The notes: generated from the letters alone by a model not told the origin. 64,000 nt of DNA from Salinispora oceanensis (GCF_000383575.1 NZ_KB911579.1:3808575-3872574), one strand, 5' to 3'; positions 53,884-61,892 are shown, counted from the first letter of the stretch. A program made the numbers and translations.

Positions 53884-54108
53884 ACGGCTACCGACGAGTG
53901 GGAGATCTACCTCGTCAACGAGGTGCAGGAGTGGATCGACAACCTCGATCCCCTCACCCATGCCCGCGTCGTGCAAGCCATCGACCTGCTCGTCGCCGGA
54001 GACAAGGCCGGACGATGGCAACAGTGGTACACCGAAGCGATCCCCCTGGCCGAGCAACGCTACGAGATCTACCTCAAGGAACGCGCCAAGGAGGGCCGAC
54101 AGCTATGA
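53884..54108 (+). pseudogene. HigB-type toxin with internal deletion
   Basis: The frame reads TDEWEIYLVNEVQEWIDNLD, LTHARVVQAIDLL, then directly VAGDKAGRWQQWYTEAIP and ends LKERAKEGRQL. In the Gp49/HigB family these two blocks are joined by about 40-45 residues containing the strand RVLFAF and the active-site region, which are missing. The expected start is ACG (possibly ATG or GTG before mutation); the first standard start is GTG at 53923. At ~60-75 residues it is well short of the usual 110-120. Probably inactive as a ribonuclease. Confidence 0.6.
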
Positions 54109-54422
54109 ACAGCTACGCACGCTGGAGTGACATCCGCACCACCCACGTTGAACGCGCCGGCGGCGAGCAGGCCGTCGAAGAAGGCAAACAGGAACTCCTC
54201 GCCACCGTCGTCGGACACCGACTCGCCGAGGTGCGCCGCACCCGCGGCCTGACCCAACAGCAGGTCGCCGAGCGCATGGGCGTTACCAAAGGCCGCATCT
54301 CCCAGATCGAACAAGGCAAAATCTCCGGCCAAGACATCGTTGCCCGATACGCCGCCGCCCTCGGCGGACGCCTCCACCAAGCCATCTACTTCGACGACGG
54401 CAACATCGCCGCCATCGCATAG
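54105..54422 (+). CDS. HigA-type Xre antitoxin
   Basis: 105 residues from an ATG overlapping the toxin frame stop (ATGA). TRGLTQQQVAERMGVTKGRI is a canonical helix-turn-helix, with the recognition helix in RISQIEQGKISG. It should bind the operator at 53859-53876. Intact although its toxin is not. Confidence 0.75.
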   Translation: MNSYARWSDIRTTHVERAGGEQAVEEGKQELLATVVGHRLAEVRRTRGLTQQQVAERMGVTKGRISQIEQGKISGQDIVARYAAALGGRLHQAIYFDDGNIAAIA

Positions 54423-54449
54423 CGCCCAACCAACACACCAAGATCCGAT

Positions 54450-54509
54450 TGGCTCAAAACTGCTCTACAGGATCAAGAGCGGCCCGGCAGAGCCGGGCCG
54501 CGCGCACGC
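54450..54509 (+). repeat. Dispersed ~60-bp repeat with hairpin, copy 1
   Basis: Shares ~80% identity with 57376-57434. It contains a perfect 10-bp stem GCGGCCCGGC/GCCGGGCCGC around AGA (54479-54501), a likely terminator for the antitoxin gene. Confidence 0.6.
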
Positions 54510-54813
54510 CCACCAACAACGAGCCATCCGCCAGGAGCTAGGTTGATCCACTCTGAGACCGGGCGATCCCTTCACCTGATGCTCAGAGTGGGTGGCTCCG
54601 GGGATCGACGCCGCACCGCTACGCGGCACGCCACCGGTCCCGCTTCCGTCACCATCCCGATCGGGCGGTACGCCATCGATACATCGCCAATCTTCGCACG
54701 CCTTTGACGGCGGCCGTGACGGCAACGCACGCGAACACCCACGCCCGCCAACGCACAACGGAGTGACACCGATACGTTCAGTAATGACACGACTCCGCAT
54801 ACTGGACTTCTAT
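54510..54813. other. Intergenic stretch without a supported gene
   Basis: About 300 bases between the antitoxin unit and the minus-strand immunity gene. Frames here are short and lack ribosome sites. Confidence 0.5.
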
Positions 54814-55137
54814 TTAGACTGGTTCCGGTGGCATCGCAACCGCGCGAACAAATGCCGATGCGGCCGCCGCTAGACCCACTTCATCCAAGTCCCTGTCATC
54901 ACGTAACGCTGGGTCAGCACAACAGGCGTCGACTGATGTGAAGAGTTCGTGCAGTGCCTGTGTTTCGCGCTCCGCGAACACATCGCCCTCGCCACGAAAG
55001 ACAGGCAGGAAGACCGTCTCGAACTCCTCTGGGCTCAACCTGCCTTCTATAGGCGCTCGAAGTCTTGGCAGGACCGAGATCCGACTAAAACCGACCCATA
55101 GGCTACGGAGGCCCATCGGCGCTTCCAACCCCTGCAT
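54814..55137 (-). CDS. Colicin-D-immunity-like protein
   Basis: 107 residues. FETVFLPVFRGEGDVFAER, HELFTSVDACCADPALRDD and DLDEVGLAAAASAFV match the style of PF09204 self-protective colicin-type immunity proteins (acidic, four helices). It should block the toxin by binding. Next to it lies the colicin-D-like tip at 55601-55985. Confidence 0.6.
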   Translation of the reverse strand: MQGLEAPMGLRSLWVGFSRISVLPRLRAPIEGRLSPEEFETVFLPVFRGEGDVFAERETQALHELFTSVDACCADPALRDDRDLDEVGLAAAASAFVRAVAMPPEPV

Positions 55138-55139
55138 GC

Positions 55140-55604
55140 TTACCCACCTCTCACTTCCAGCGCTATCTGGTAGTTAACGTGGACCTCCTCGGCAAGAGCT
55201 GGGCCACAGTAGCGTGGGAAGAAATGCCAATACCACGCGACGCCATCGTCAATTATGTTTCTAGCGATGTCGATAGGCTGCTCATGGTCCAGCAATGCAA
55301 CAAGACGCCGATCTGCCTGAACCACCCTGAAAGTGCGATCCACAACGTCCGCGTATGCAATCATCCTCTCATTTGAGAATAAGCCAGACAACACACTCCT
55401 AAGGCCGATGAAGTTGTAGTACTCATCGAGATCACCTTGATATGACTTCTCACATTCGGCCACGAATCCGACCCACCGCGATACAAGCTCGTCCAAAGAT
55501 CGTATGACCTTGGGGCGAGGAGGCAGGCCGAGTTCTATCCTTGCCGCCAAATAAGCGTTCTCGAAGCTCACAGCATGCTCCAACAAATGCTCGTAGGTGA
55601 TCAA
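55140..55604 (-). CDS. Immunity-type protein, first downstream of the third toxin tip
   Basis: 154 residues. MITYEHLLEHAVSFENAYLA, then VSRWVGFVAECEKSY and DEYYNFIGLRSVLSGLF. Its ATG overlaps the toxin frame stop by four bases, the usual arrangement of a cognate immunity gene. The family was not recognised. Confidence 0.6.
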   Translation of the reverse strand: MITYEHLLEHAVSFENAYLAARIELGLPPRPKVIRSLDELVSRWVGFVAECEKSYQGDLDEYYNFIGLRSVLSGLFSNERMIAYADVVDRTFRVVQADRRLVALLDHEQPIDIARNIIDDGVAWYWHFFPRYCGPALAEEVHVNYQIALEVRGG

Positions 55605-55985
55605 TTCAAGTCGCCAGGAAGCCCGTTAAAGGACTTCATGCTGCCGTCCAAATTGTAATAGTTCAAAATTCCATGCTGCCCGCGGATGATAGCAAACTCG
55701 CCCGTCTTAGGGTTGTAGTGATATGTCTTCCCCGAGACCGAGTTCGTTCGCCTTACAACACCTGGTCTACCGCCATCGCATATGCAATTGAGGTCAATGG
55801 CACCCTCGGCGTACTCCCTCTCGGATTGGGCGCCCATCTCCGCTCCATGCTTCTTTTATTTTTCGGCCAAGCGGTTCGAGCCCGACCACGTATTGCGGTT
55901 GTGAACAAGTACGGGTGTAGCACCGGCTACCACATAGTACGTGTGGATATCGGCGATGGTGCGGTTGTAGACCGTGGAGGGTTTC
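55601..55985 (-). pseudogene. Displaced polymorphic-toxin tip C (colicin D-like), nonsense-disrupted
   Basis: The frame starts in the HINT-type junction (NRTIADIHTYYVVAGATPVL then VHNRNTWSG), reads AEK, a TAA stop (55856-55858), then in the same frame KKHGAEMGAQSEREYAEGAI and SGKTYHYNPKTGEF. The last part resembles the nuclease tip of colicin-D-like polymorphic toxins. No secretion or HINT N-terminal part is present. Confidence 0.55.
55931..55946. repeat. 16-bp toxin-tip junction word, copy 1
   Basis: CACATAGTACGTGTGG encodes (minus strand) the HTYYV of tip C. Identical copies at 56924-56939 and 58330-58345. Confidence 0.8.
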
Positions 55986-56114
55986 CTGGCAAACGGCGTC
56001 GAACTTCGGCGATGCCTCAATCAGGGACAGCCTTAACCGGCTACGTTAATGCGATCAGGCAACTATTACGGCTGCCCCATCAGGCTCATTTTCGATAACC
56101 GCGAAGTTAACCTA

Positions 56115-56618
56115 CTACACGTCAAAGTCCGTTGGAAACACCAAATGTTCTCCCCCCCCCCGCCTGAAGAGCCTCCATGCCTCAGTTGGGCTGCCGCTAG
56201 CCGGAAATGCCTCTATCGCGACCCGATCCGATAGGTCTACACGCAGATCACCTGACTTTGTGATTCTTACATCACGGACGACAAGCGGGGATGACAGATT
56301 TGCCTTGACAATACGATCAGCGACAACATCAAAAGCAGTTACGGATTCCTTTTCGGAATTGCGACTAATGGAATCCGTCATGACCTCACGGGAAGACAGG
56401 ACGTCATTGGATCCAACCAAAATACGCCCCCCTCTCGTCAATCTAAACGGACACTGCGCATGGATTGCATACTCACTTCCCATACGAGAGGCTCCCGTAT
56501 CGGGTTCAACCCAGACCACATCAGCCCCAAAGGAGAACACTCCCATATTTAGGGCCCTGCCAATTCCCGACAGACCAAGGCCGATCATCGATCGGATCAG
56601 TTCGGCGGCTTCCGACAT
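56115..56618 (-). CDS. Immunity-type protein for toxin tip B
   Basis: 167 residues. MSEAAELIRSMIGLGLSGIG, HAQCPFRLTRGGRILVGSND and AIEAFPASGSPTEAWRLFRR fit a common actinobacterial immunity family adjacent to toxin tips. The ATG immediately follows the toxin stop. A run of ten C (56152-56161 on plus) codes RRGGGE near the end. Confidence 0.6.
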   Translation of the reverse strand: MSEAAELIRSMIGLGLSGIGRALNMGVFSFGADVVWVEPDTGASRMGSEYAIHAQCPFRLTRGGRILVGSNDVLSSREVMTDSISRNSEKESVTAFDVVADRIVKANLSSPLVVRDVRITKSGDLRVDLSDRVAIEAFPASGSPTEAWRLFRRGGGEHLVFPTDFDV

Positions 56619-56960
56619 TCAGCACGCCCTCCTCCCAAAACGTCCCACGGCCTCGTCAACAATTTGGTGATAGCCGTATCCCTGCTTAGTGATCGCTTCG
56701 TGCACCGATCGCCTCTCAGCTGGCGAAAGGGTCCTGCCGATCTTCCTCTCAGCCTCGCGAAGCGCATCATCGAATGATTTATTTTGAACCTGGTTTCCGC
56801 GGGGGGACGATATCCATCGTCATCCGCGTCTCCGGCCTTCCATTCTGGTTTAGGACCCCCAGGCGGGATTCCAGCTGTCCCCCCCCCCGTATTGTGTTCG
56901 AGCACCGGCGTGTTACCGGCCAACACATAGTACGTGTGGCATATGCACTGCCTGCACGGA
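56619..56960 (-). pseudogene. Displaced polymorphic-toxin tip B, frameshifted
   Basis: The frame begins CHTYYVLAGNTPVLEHN, contains a G10 run (Thr-Gly-Gly-Gly), and reads PEWKAGDADDDGYRPP. At a run of six C on this strand (56811-56816) the frame must shift by one for the rest, QVQNKSFDDALREAERKIGR, TLSPAERRSVHEAITKQGYG and YHQIVDEAVGRFGRRAC-stop, to follow. The C-terminal half is a helical tip seen in polymorphic toxins; family uncertain. Confidence 0.6.
56924..56939. repeat. 16-bp toxin-tip junction word, copy 2
   Basis: Identical to the copies at 55931 and 58330; encodes HTYYV of tip B. Confidence 0.8.
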
Positions 56961-57673
56961 GAGTGACCTACGGCGACATGTCGTTGACCTGGACTTTCAT
57001 CGACCAGTACTGTGCCGAACCTCGGTGGCGGACCTGGTTGACGGCAACGGTGACGGCAACACGGATAGACGCCGACGCACGTCGCCGCACGCCGAAGGGG
57101 CCTTGCAGGTCCCCGTTGGACGTCGTCGCCACTCTCTCCTCAGGCAGCCGGCCCAGACGGCGAACGACGATCTACGGGCGGCCCCAGGGCGACGAGGGCC
57201 GCCCCTCCGACCTCACCGGCCGCCACGCGTCACTCCGCGACCGCCCGCACGGGCGTCCCTTGACTCCAGAGACCACTACAACCCGCAGACGCCGACACCA
57301 CCGGACAGGCCCCTGACGGGACCCAGCCCGCCACCCAGCCGCCAGAGCACCGAGGTGGCGGCTACGGGAACGAGCTGGCCCAAATTTGCTCTACATAGTC
57401 AAGACGGCCCGGCAGAGCTGGGCCGCGCGCACGCGCTACAGGCCTACGGCCCCGCGCGCACGCCCATCAGAACCGAACCGCCAACATGACACCCCTCAAC
57501 GGGCCAGCACGGCCGCGAGCGATGATCCTTGCATGCAATAGCTGGTCTTCGATCTATGATCGCTGCTGACGGCAACGGTGACGGCAACCCGGGCAGACAG
57601 CCGCGCGCCCGTACACACACCGGCCACTCTCCGCATTGCCGGTCGGCTCAGCGGTTTGCCGTTTTGGCCGCCG
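56961..57673. other. Gene-free stretch between toxin tips
   Basis: About 710 bases with no supported gene. Contains the second copy of the ~60-bp hairpin repeat (57376-57434) and copies of GACGGCAACGGTGACGGCAA at about 57040 and 57569. It probably represents decayed module DNA. Confidence 0.55.
57376..57434 (+). repeat. Dispersed ~60-bp repeat with hairpin, copy 2
   Basis: Related to 54450-54509; the hairpin here has one mismatch (GGCCCGGC/GCTGGGCC). Confidence 0.6.
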
Positions 57674-57937
57674 CTACTCTGCACTCAACCCCTCACTCAA
57701 ATCCTTATGAAGCTGCTCCTGCCACGCCCTCGTGTCTGACCAGGTTTCGCTGAAGTGAAGGATTTCCTTGGCTTGGCCAAGATTTCCACCCATCAGCGAT
57801 TTTACTGCCTTTACACACTCAATCTGCGACAACCCCGCGCTCCTCATATACCTAAGCGCAGACTCCATACTTTCGCCGCCGTCAATCAGATCTCGGGCAC
57901 CCTGAAGTACAGCCTCATATCGTCCCTGCGGTTGCAT
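57674..57937 (-). CDS. Immunity-type protein for toxin tip A
   Basis: 87 residues from an ATG overlapping the toxin stop (TGATG); a GTG two codons earlier is also possible. ALRYMRSAGLSQIECVKAVK and GNLGQAKEILHFSETW resemble small L7/L12-like-fold immunity proteins. Cognate immunity for tip A by position. Confidence 0.65.
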   Translation of the reverse strand: MQPQGRYEAVLQGARDLIDGGESMESALRYMRSAGLSQIECVKAVKSLMGGNLGQAKEILHFSETWSDTRAWQEQLHKDLSEGLSAE

Positions 57938-58371
57938 CAGCACCCCCCACCACCAGCGTACTTTTTCAGGTCCAGGGTGAAGTCGGGACGGTGCCCAACA
58001 GGCCCTGTAAGCCGAATTCCTGAGATCGTCAGCTCATTAAATCCCTGCGCAGCCGCAGCCGCAGCCGCAGCCGCAGCCGGCGCAATTTGTCCACGCAAGG
58101 CTTTCAACATAGTCGACGTGCCCAAAGATCCGAGGGTCAGCTCCGGGCTATCACCGTAAACCACCATGTTGGAGAGGGTAACGCGCCCCCCGCTCACACT
58201 TATTTCTGCGAGCATTCCCACATTCCCCTTCGGCGTTTGAATGCTCCACTCGAAGTCTTGTCCATCTACGAACGGCGGCACCGGCACGCCACCCTCGTTG
58301 TGCACGAGGACCTTGGTGTCGCCGGCGAGCACATAGTACGTGTGGAGGCCGTCAACGGTGAGGTTGTGCAC
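57937..58371 (-). CDS. Displaced polymorphic-toxin tip A, apparently intact tip
   Basis: From GTG 58371: VHNLTVDGLHTYYVLAGDTK, VLVHNEGG, then a beta-rich domain (FEWSIQTPKGNVGMLAEISV, TLSNMVVYGDSPELTLGSL), a poly-Ala tract and ITGIRL-like TISGIRLTGPVGHRPDF. The open frame is uninterrupted and the immunity gene follows. The upstream half of the toxin (export and HINT parts) is missing: the MFS gene ends 18 bases away in the same frame. Confidence 0.55.
   Translation of the reverse strand: MHNLTVDGLHTYYVLAGDTKVLVHNEGGVPVPPFVDGQDFEWSIQTPKGNVGMLAEISVSGGRVTLSNMVVYGDSPELTLGSLGTSTMLKALRGQIAPAAAAAAAAAAQGFNELTISGIRLTGPVGHRPDFTLDLKKYAGGGGC
58049..58078. repeat. (GCAGCC)5 hexanucleotide tract inside tip A
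   Basis: Five perfect six-base copies encode Ala pairs in the toxin tip. In-frame slippage could change the length without a frameshift. Confidence 0.7.
58330..58345. repeat. 16-bp toxin-tip junction word, copy 3
   Basis: Identical to copies at 55931 and 56924; encodes HTYYV of tip A. Confidence 0.8.
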
Positions 58372-58389
58372 TCGTCCCTGGCGGAGAGT

Positions 58390-59685
58390 TCAGCGGTGGA
58401 GATAGCCGGTCCGGGCTTTGGAGCCCCGGGGCGAGGGAGCGGCCTTGGCCTGGCCCGGGGCCAGGAGGATCACCGTGACGGGTCTCCAGGACAACCCGGC
58501 TGCGCCGACTGCGGCGGCGATCTGGAGGAGCCCGGTGGTCAGGAGTACGGCCTCGGATCCTGCCCAGCCGATCAGGGCTCCACCAGCCAGCAACCCCAGG
58601 GAGGTGCCTCCGGAGTGCAGGACTGTCTCTGCGGTGAATGCCGCCCGGCGTTCGGGGCCCTGGGTCTGCTCGCTGATCAGAGCGTTCAGGGCGGCGAGCC
58701 CCCACGGCATCGCGGCTCCGCCCACTGCGGCCACGGCGGCGACACCGGTCAGGCTCGGTGCCACCAGTGGCAAGGCGACGAACACGGCCCCGAGCACGAC
58801 CCAGGAGGACAGCATCGCCGCCATCCGCGGCAGGCGGTCGATGACCACCGGCACCAGCAGGGAGGCGGCCACGGATGCGGCCCCGTACCCGCTCATGCCC
58901 GCGGCGATGAGTGCGCCGGGCCGGTCGTGCTCGACCCCGAGTACGGCCAGGCCCAGGCTGAACCCGAACCAGCACATCCCGCCAACCCCGGCCATGAGCG
59001 CGCCGGTCGCGATCTGCGGGTGGGAACGGAGTACTGCCAGAGCAGAGACTGGCCGTCCCGGCGTGGCCGCTCCCGGACCGCCGCCCTGGCCTTCGTGGGA
59101 TGTCGCGCTACGGGCGGGGACGGCCAGGAAGGCGATCGCGGCCAGGGCGACCACGGCGGTCTCGCACCACAGCAGCGCGCTCGCGCCCAACATGGTCACG
59201 GCCCAGGCCCCAGCGGGTGGGGCGAAGATCATCGAGACCCGGTGGGCGAGGTCCTGCCAGGCCAACCACTTTGCTGGTCCGGTCCGGCCGCCGCGGGCGA
59301 CGTGTTCGTCGGCGAGGTCGGAGACCAGGGATCGTTCGGCCGGGCCCAGCAGTGCGCCCGCAACCCCGGTCACCAGGCCCGAGGCGCACAGCGCGACCGC
59401 CCCGACCTGACCCACCAGGGCGGCCACGGGGACGATGGCGAGCCCGGCGGCGTGCACGCCTGCCACTACCGCCAGGGCTCTCCCACCGGTGAGGCGCTCC
59501 CGCAGCCCCCTGCCCCACCAGCCCACCGTCAGTAGGGGTAGCCCGGCCATCCCGCCCACCAGCCCCGTGGTCCAGGCCTGTCCGGTCTCCTCCAGTGCGA
59601 CCAGGGGCAGGGCGACGGCGGTCATCCTCGTCCCGATCCAGGTCACGAACGTGATCACGGTCAGTAGCAGCAGTCCTCTCCGCAC
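58390..59685 (-). CDS. MFS transporter
   Basis: 431 residues, 12 membrane segments; opens RRGLLLLTVITFVTWIGTRM. Its 3' end directly abuts the truncated toxin tip A. Divergent from a LysR gene, its probable regulator. Drug or metabolite export is likely. Confidence 0.8.
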   Translation of the reverse strand: MRRGLLLLTVITFVTWIGTRMTAVALPLVALEETGQAWTTGLVGGMAGLPLLTVGWWGRGLRERLTGGRALAVVAGVHAAGLAIVPVAALVGQVGAVALCASGLVTGVAGALLGPAERSLVSDLADEHVARGGRTGPAKWLAWQDLAHRVSMIFAPPAGAWAVTMLGASALLWCETAVVALAAIAFLAVPARSATSHEGQGGGPGAATPGRPVSALAVLRSHPQIATGALMAGVGGMCWFGFSLGLAVLGVEHDRPGALIAAGMSGYGAASVAASLLVPVVIDRLPRMAAMLSSWVVLGAVFVALPLVAPSLTGVAAVAAVGGAAMPWGLAALNALISEQTQGPERRAAFTAETVLHSGGTSLGLLAGGALIGWAGSEAVLLTTGLLQIAAAVGAAGLSWRPVTVILLAPGQAKAAPSPRGSKARTGYLHR

Positions 59686-59757
59686 GCACCGATCCTCAAC
59701 CGCCCTCCGCCGACCGGGTAGAGATCTCTTCGCGTAGCTGGCTCATACGCTGGGGGC

Positions 59758-60663
59758 ATGAGACCCAGCCTGAAGACCGAGGACCTGGTGCTGGTCGAGG
59801 CCGTCTCCCGGCACGGATCGGTCGGGGCCGCGGCCAAGGAACTGCTGACCACCCAGCCCTCGGCCTCGCGTCGACTGGCCGCGCTGGAGCGCCGCCTGGG
59901 GATCAGGTTGTTCGAGCGGGACACGACCGGGGCCCGCCCGACGCCGGCCGGGCGGGAGCTGGCCCGGCGAGCCGTACGCCTGCTGGCCGACCTCGATGCC
60001 CTCCCCGCCCAGCTCGCCGCCGCGATGCAGGCCCCGTCGTTGAGCTTGGGCACGATCCAGGCGCTGGCCCCGATCGTGTTCACTGCCACCCGGATCGAAC
60101 TCGCCGGCGTGACGCTTCAGGCCGAAGTCGAGCATGGCCCCACCCTGATCGGCCGGGTCCACCAGGGCCTGTTGGACGCGGCGATCGTCACGATTGCCGA
60201 CCAGGCCGTTTTGCCCCACGGCCTCCAGGTCACCGGGCTCGGGGCCTCCCCGCTGGTCCTCGTCCTGCCCGCGGACACCGCACCCCTAGCCCCCGGCAAT
60301 AAGGGGCTAGCGGGAAGGGAAGTGCTGTACTCCTCGATAGATCTGGCCGGTGGACACCTGCACGCAGGGTTGTCCGGGCTCGGCGCGCTCCCACAGCCGG
60401 GCCCCACGGTCGAGGCCACCCTACGTATCGCCCGGCACCGCAAGGTTCCGGCCGTGGTTCCCGACCTCGCGGCACGCTGGTGGGATGACCGTACCGACCG
60501 CCTGCTGCCCTCGCCGGTGCCGGGGAAGGTCGTGCTCTCGCTGGTGACCCGACCCCCGCAACCATCTCACCTGGCACAGGTGCTGCCTGCCCTGACCGCG
60601 CGGATCCTGAGCTCCCCGCGGGACGCACGGGGCGGGCCCGAGCCGGGTGCGGCTCGCCGGTAG
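59758..60663 (+). CDS. LysR-family transcriptional regulator
   Basis: 301 residues. HTH LVEAVSRHGSVGAAAKELL and QPSASRRLAALERRLGIRLF; the effector half (~90-285) is typical of PBP-fold LysR. Divergent from the MFS gene with a 72-base spacer, so it likely controls it. Confidence 0.85.
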   Translation: MRPSLKTEDLVLVEAVSRHGSVGAAAKELLTTQPSASRRLAALERRLGIRLFERDTTGARPTPAGRELARRAVRLLADLDALPAQLAAAMQAPSLSLGTIQALAPIVFTATRIELAGVTLQAEVEHGPTLIGRVHQGLLDAAIVTIADQAVLPHGLQVTGLGASPLVLVLPADTAPLAPGNKGLAGREVLYSSIDLAGGHLHAGLSGLGALPQPGPTVEATLRIARHRKVPAVVPDLAARWWDDRTDRLLPSPVPGKVVLSLVTRPPQPSHLAQVLPALTARILSSPRDARGGPEPGAARR

Positions 60664-60720
60664 CCGCGGCCCGGCGGCCGCTCGTCCCTGGCCCGCCGGG
60701 CACGCGCACCGCCGGAGCGG

Positions 60721-61425
60721 CTACGACTGGGGTGTGGCCGGGTCGGGCCGGCACCCGTCGGTGCAGCTCGGTGCCGGATCAGCGGTGGCACGGGTGGGCG
60801 GCGCGCAGTCGTCGCACTGATCACCTCGCCACGCCGCGATCCCCTCCCGTACCGCGACGGCCGCGATGGCGAGCGCGGCGATGGGGTCTGCCCAGGACCA
60901 GCCGAGCCCGGCGTTGAGGAGCAGACCCGCGAGGAGCACCGCGGACAGGTACGTGCAGAGCGCGGTCTGGGTGGAGTCGGCCATGACGGTGGCCGAGCCG
61001 AGTTCCCGGCCGGTACGCCGCTTGGCGCGGACCAGCAGGGGCATGACGATCAGCGAGGCGACGGCGAGGCCGATGCCGACCGGGCTGGGGCTGGCGTCTC
61101 CGTCGCCGAGTAGCGCGCGCCCCGCGTCCACGGTGACCCAGGCGGCGAGGGCGAAGAACGAGACACCGATCAGTCGCAGCGCCAACCGTTCCCGCTCCTC
61201 CGGCACCCGGGAGCGGAACTGCCAGATCACCACGGCCGCGCTGGAGACCTCAACGAACGAGTCGAGGCCGAAGCCGATCAGCGCGGTGGAGGAGGCCGCC
61301 GCGCCGGCGGCGATCGCGACCAAGCCCTCCACGAGGTTGTAGCCGGCGGTGGCGTAGGCCAGCCAGAGGCTGCGGCGGGACAGGAGCGCACGCCGCTGGG
61401 GGGTCAGGGTGGAGGTGATGGTCAC
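60721..61425 (-). CDS. Cation diffusion facilitator (CDF) family protein
   Basis: 234 residues from a GTG overlapping the regulator stop. FGLDSFVEV and the following helices are the CDF metal-site motif; MADSTQTALCTYLSAVLLAG marks the second site. The C-terminal domain is short and Cys-rich (CDDC, CTDGC), suggesting metal binding. It would export Zn, Co or Cd. Confidence 0.8.
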   Translation of the reverse strand: MTITSTLTPQRRALLSRRSLWLAYATAGYNLVEGLVAIAAGAAASSTALIGFGLDSFVEVSSAAVVIWQFRSRVPEERERLALRLIGVSFFALAAWVTVDAGRALLGDGDASPSPVGIGLAVASLIVMPLLVRAKRRTGRELGSATVMADSTQTALCTYLSAVLLAGLLLNAGLGWSWADPIAALAIAAVAVREGIAAWRGDQCDDCAPPTRATADPAPSCTDGCRPDPATPQS

Positions 61426-61808
61426 GCGTCGTCCCCTCGAACCGTGGACGAGCCGTATGTCGGGCAGAGGGCGACGGCTTCGCCGGTGGCGGCGAGGAGT
61501 TGTTCCGCCGAGCGCAGCAGGGCGGGTAGCTCGGGCCGGGCCAGCGCGTAGAACGACTGGCGACCCTCAACCCGGAAGTCGATCAGTTGACAGTCCCGCA
61601 GGCAGGAGAGGTGTTTCGAGACGGTCGACTGCGCCAGTTGCAGCTCGCGGGTGAGGTCCACCACCCGGGCCTCACCATGGGTGAGCCGGTGCAGGATGGC
61701 CAGCCGGGCCGGGTCGCCGAGAGACCGGAACAGTGCGACGGCCGGTGCGAGCCCCGAAGAGTGCGCCTTCGTTGAGGGTGCGGGTGCCGTTGAGGAATCA
61801 ATCGCCAC
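61422..61808 (-). CDS. ArsR/SmtB-family metal-sensing repressor (CmtR-like)
   Basis: 128 residues from a GTG at 61808; an ATG ten codons earlier would overlap the inverted repeat, so the shorter form is favoured. HTH DLTRELQLAQSTVSKHLSCL. Cys in KHLSCLRDCQL and LCPTYG are placed to bind soft metals as in CmtR. GTGA overlap with the CDF gene, so the two form a metal-sensing operon. Confidence 0.8.
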   Translation of the reverse strand: MAIDSSTAPAPSTKAHSSGLAPAVALFRSLGDPARLAILHRLTHGEARVVDLTRELQLAQSTVSKHLSCLRDCQLIDFRVEGRQSFYALARPELPALLRSAEQLLAATGEAVALCPTYGSSTVRGDDA

Positions 61809-61813
61809 GCAGC

Positions 61814-61835
61814 GATGATAGCACCGCTGGTGCAT
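61814..61835 (-). promoter_or_regulatory. ArsR-type operator
   Basis: TGATAGCACC and TGGTGCATCA form an imperfect inverted repeat around GC, directly upstream of the repressor start. This fits autoregulation. Confidence 0.5.
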
Positions 61836-61852
61836 CATTTTGTCGTGGCCGG

Positions 61853-61892
61853 CACGGGTCGCGGTGCCCTGGTTGGCGCAGCGCGACCCGTG
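61853..61892 (-). terminator. Terminator of the secreted beta-helix gene
   Basis: The arms CACGGGTCGCG and CGCGACCCGTG pair perfectly around an 18-base loop, just beyond the 3' end of the minus-strand gene at 61915. Confidence 0.6.

Noticed and set aside
57025..57489. 154-codon plus-strand frame in the toxin island gap
   Set aside because: Pro/Arg/Thr-rich, no start signal, and crosses the hairpin repeat.
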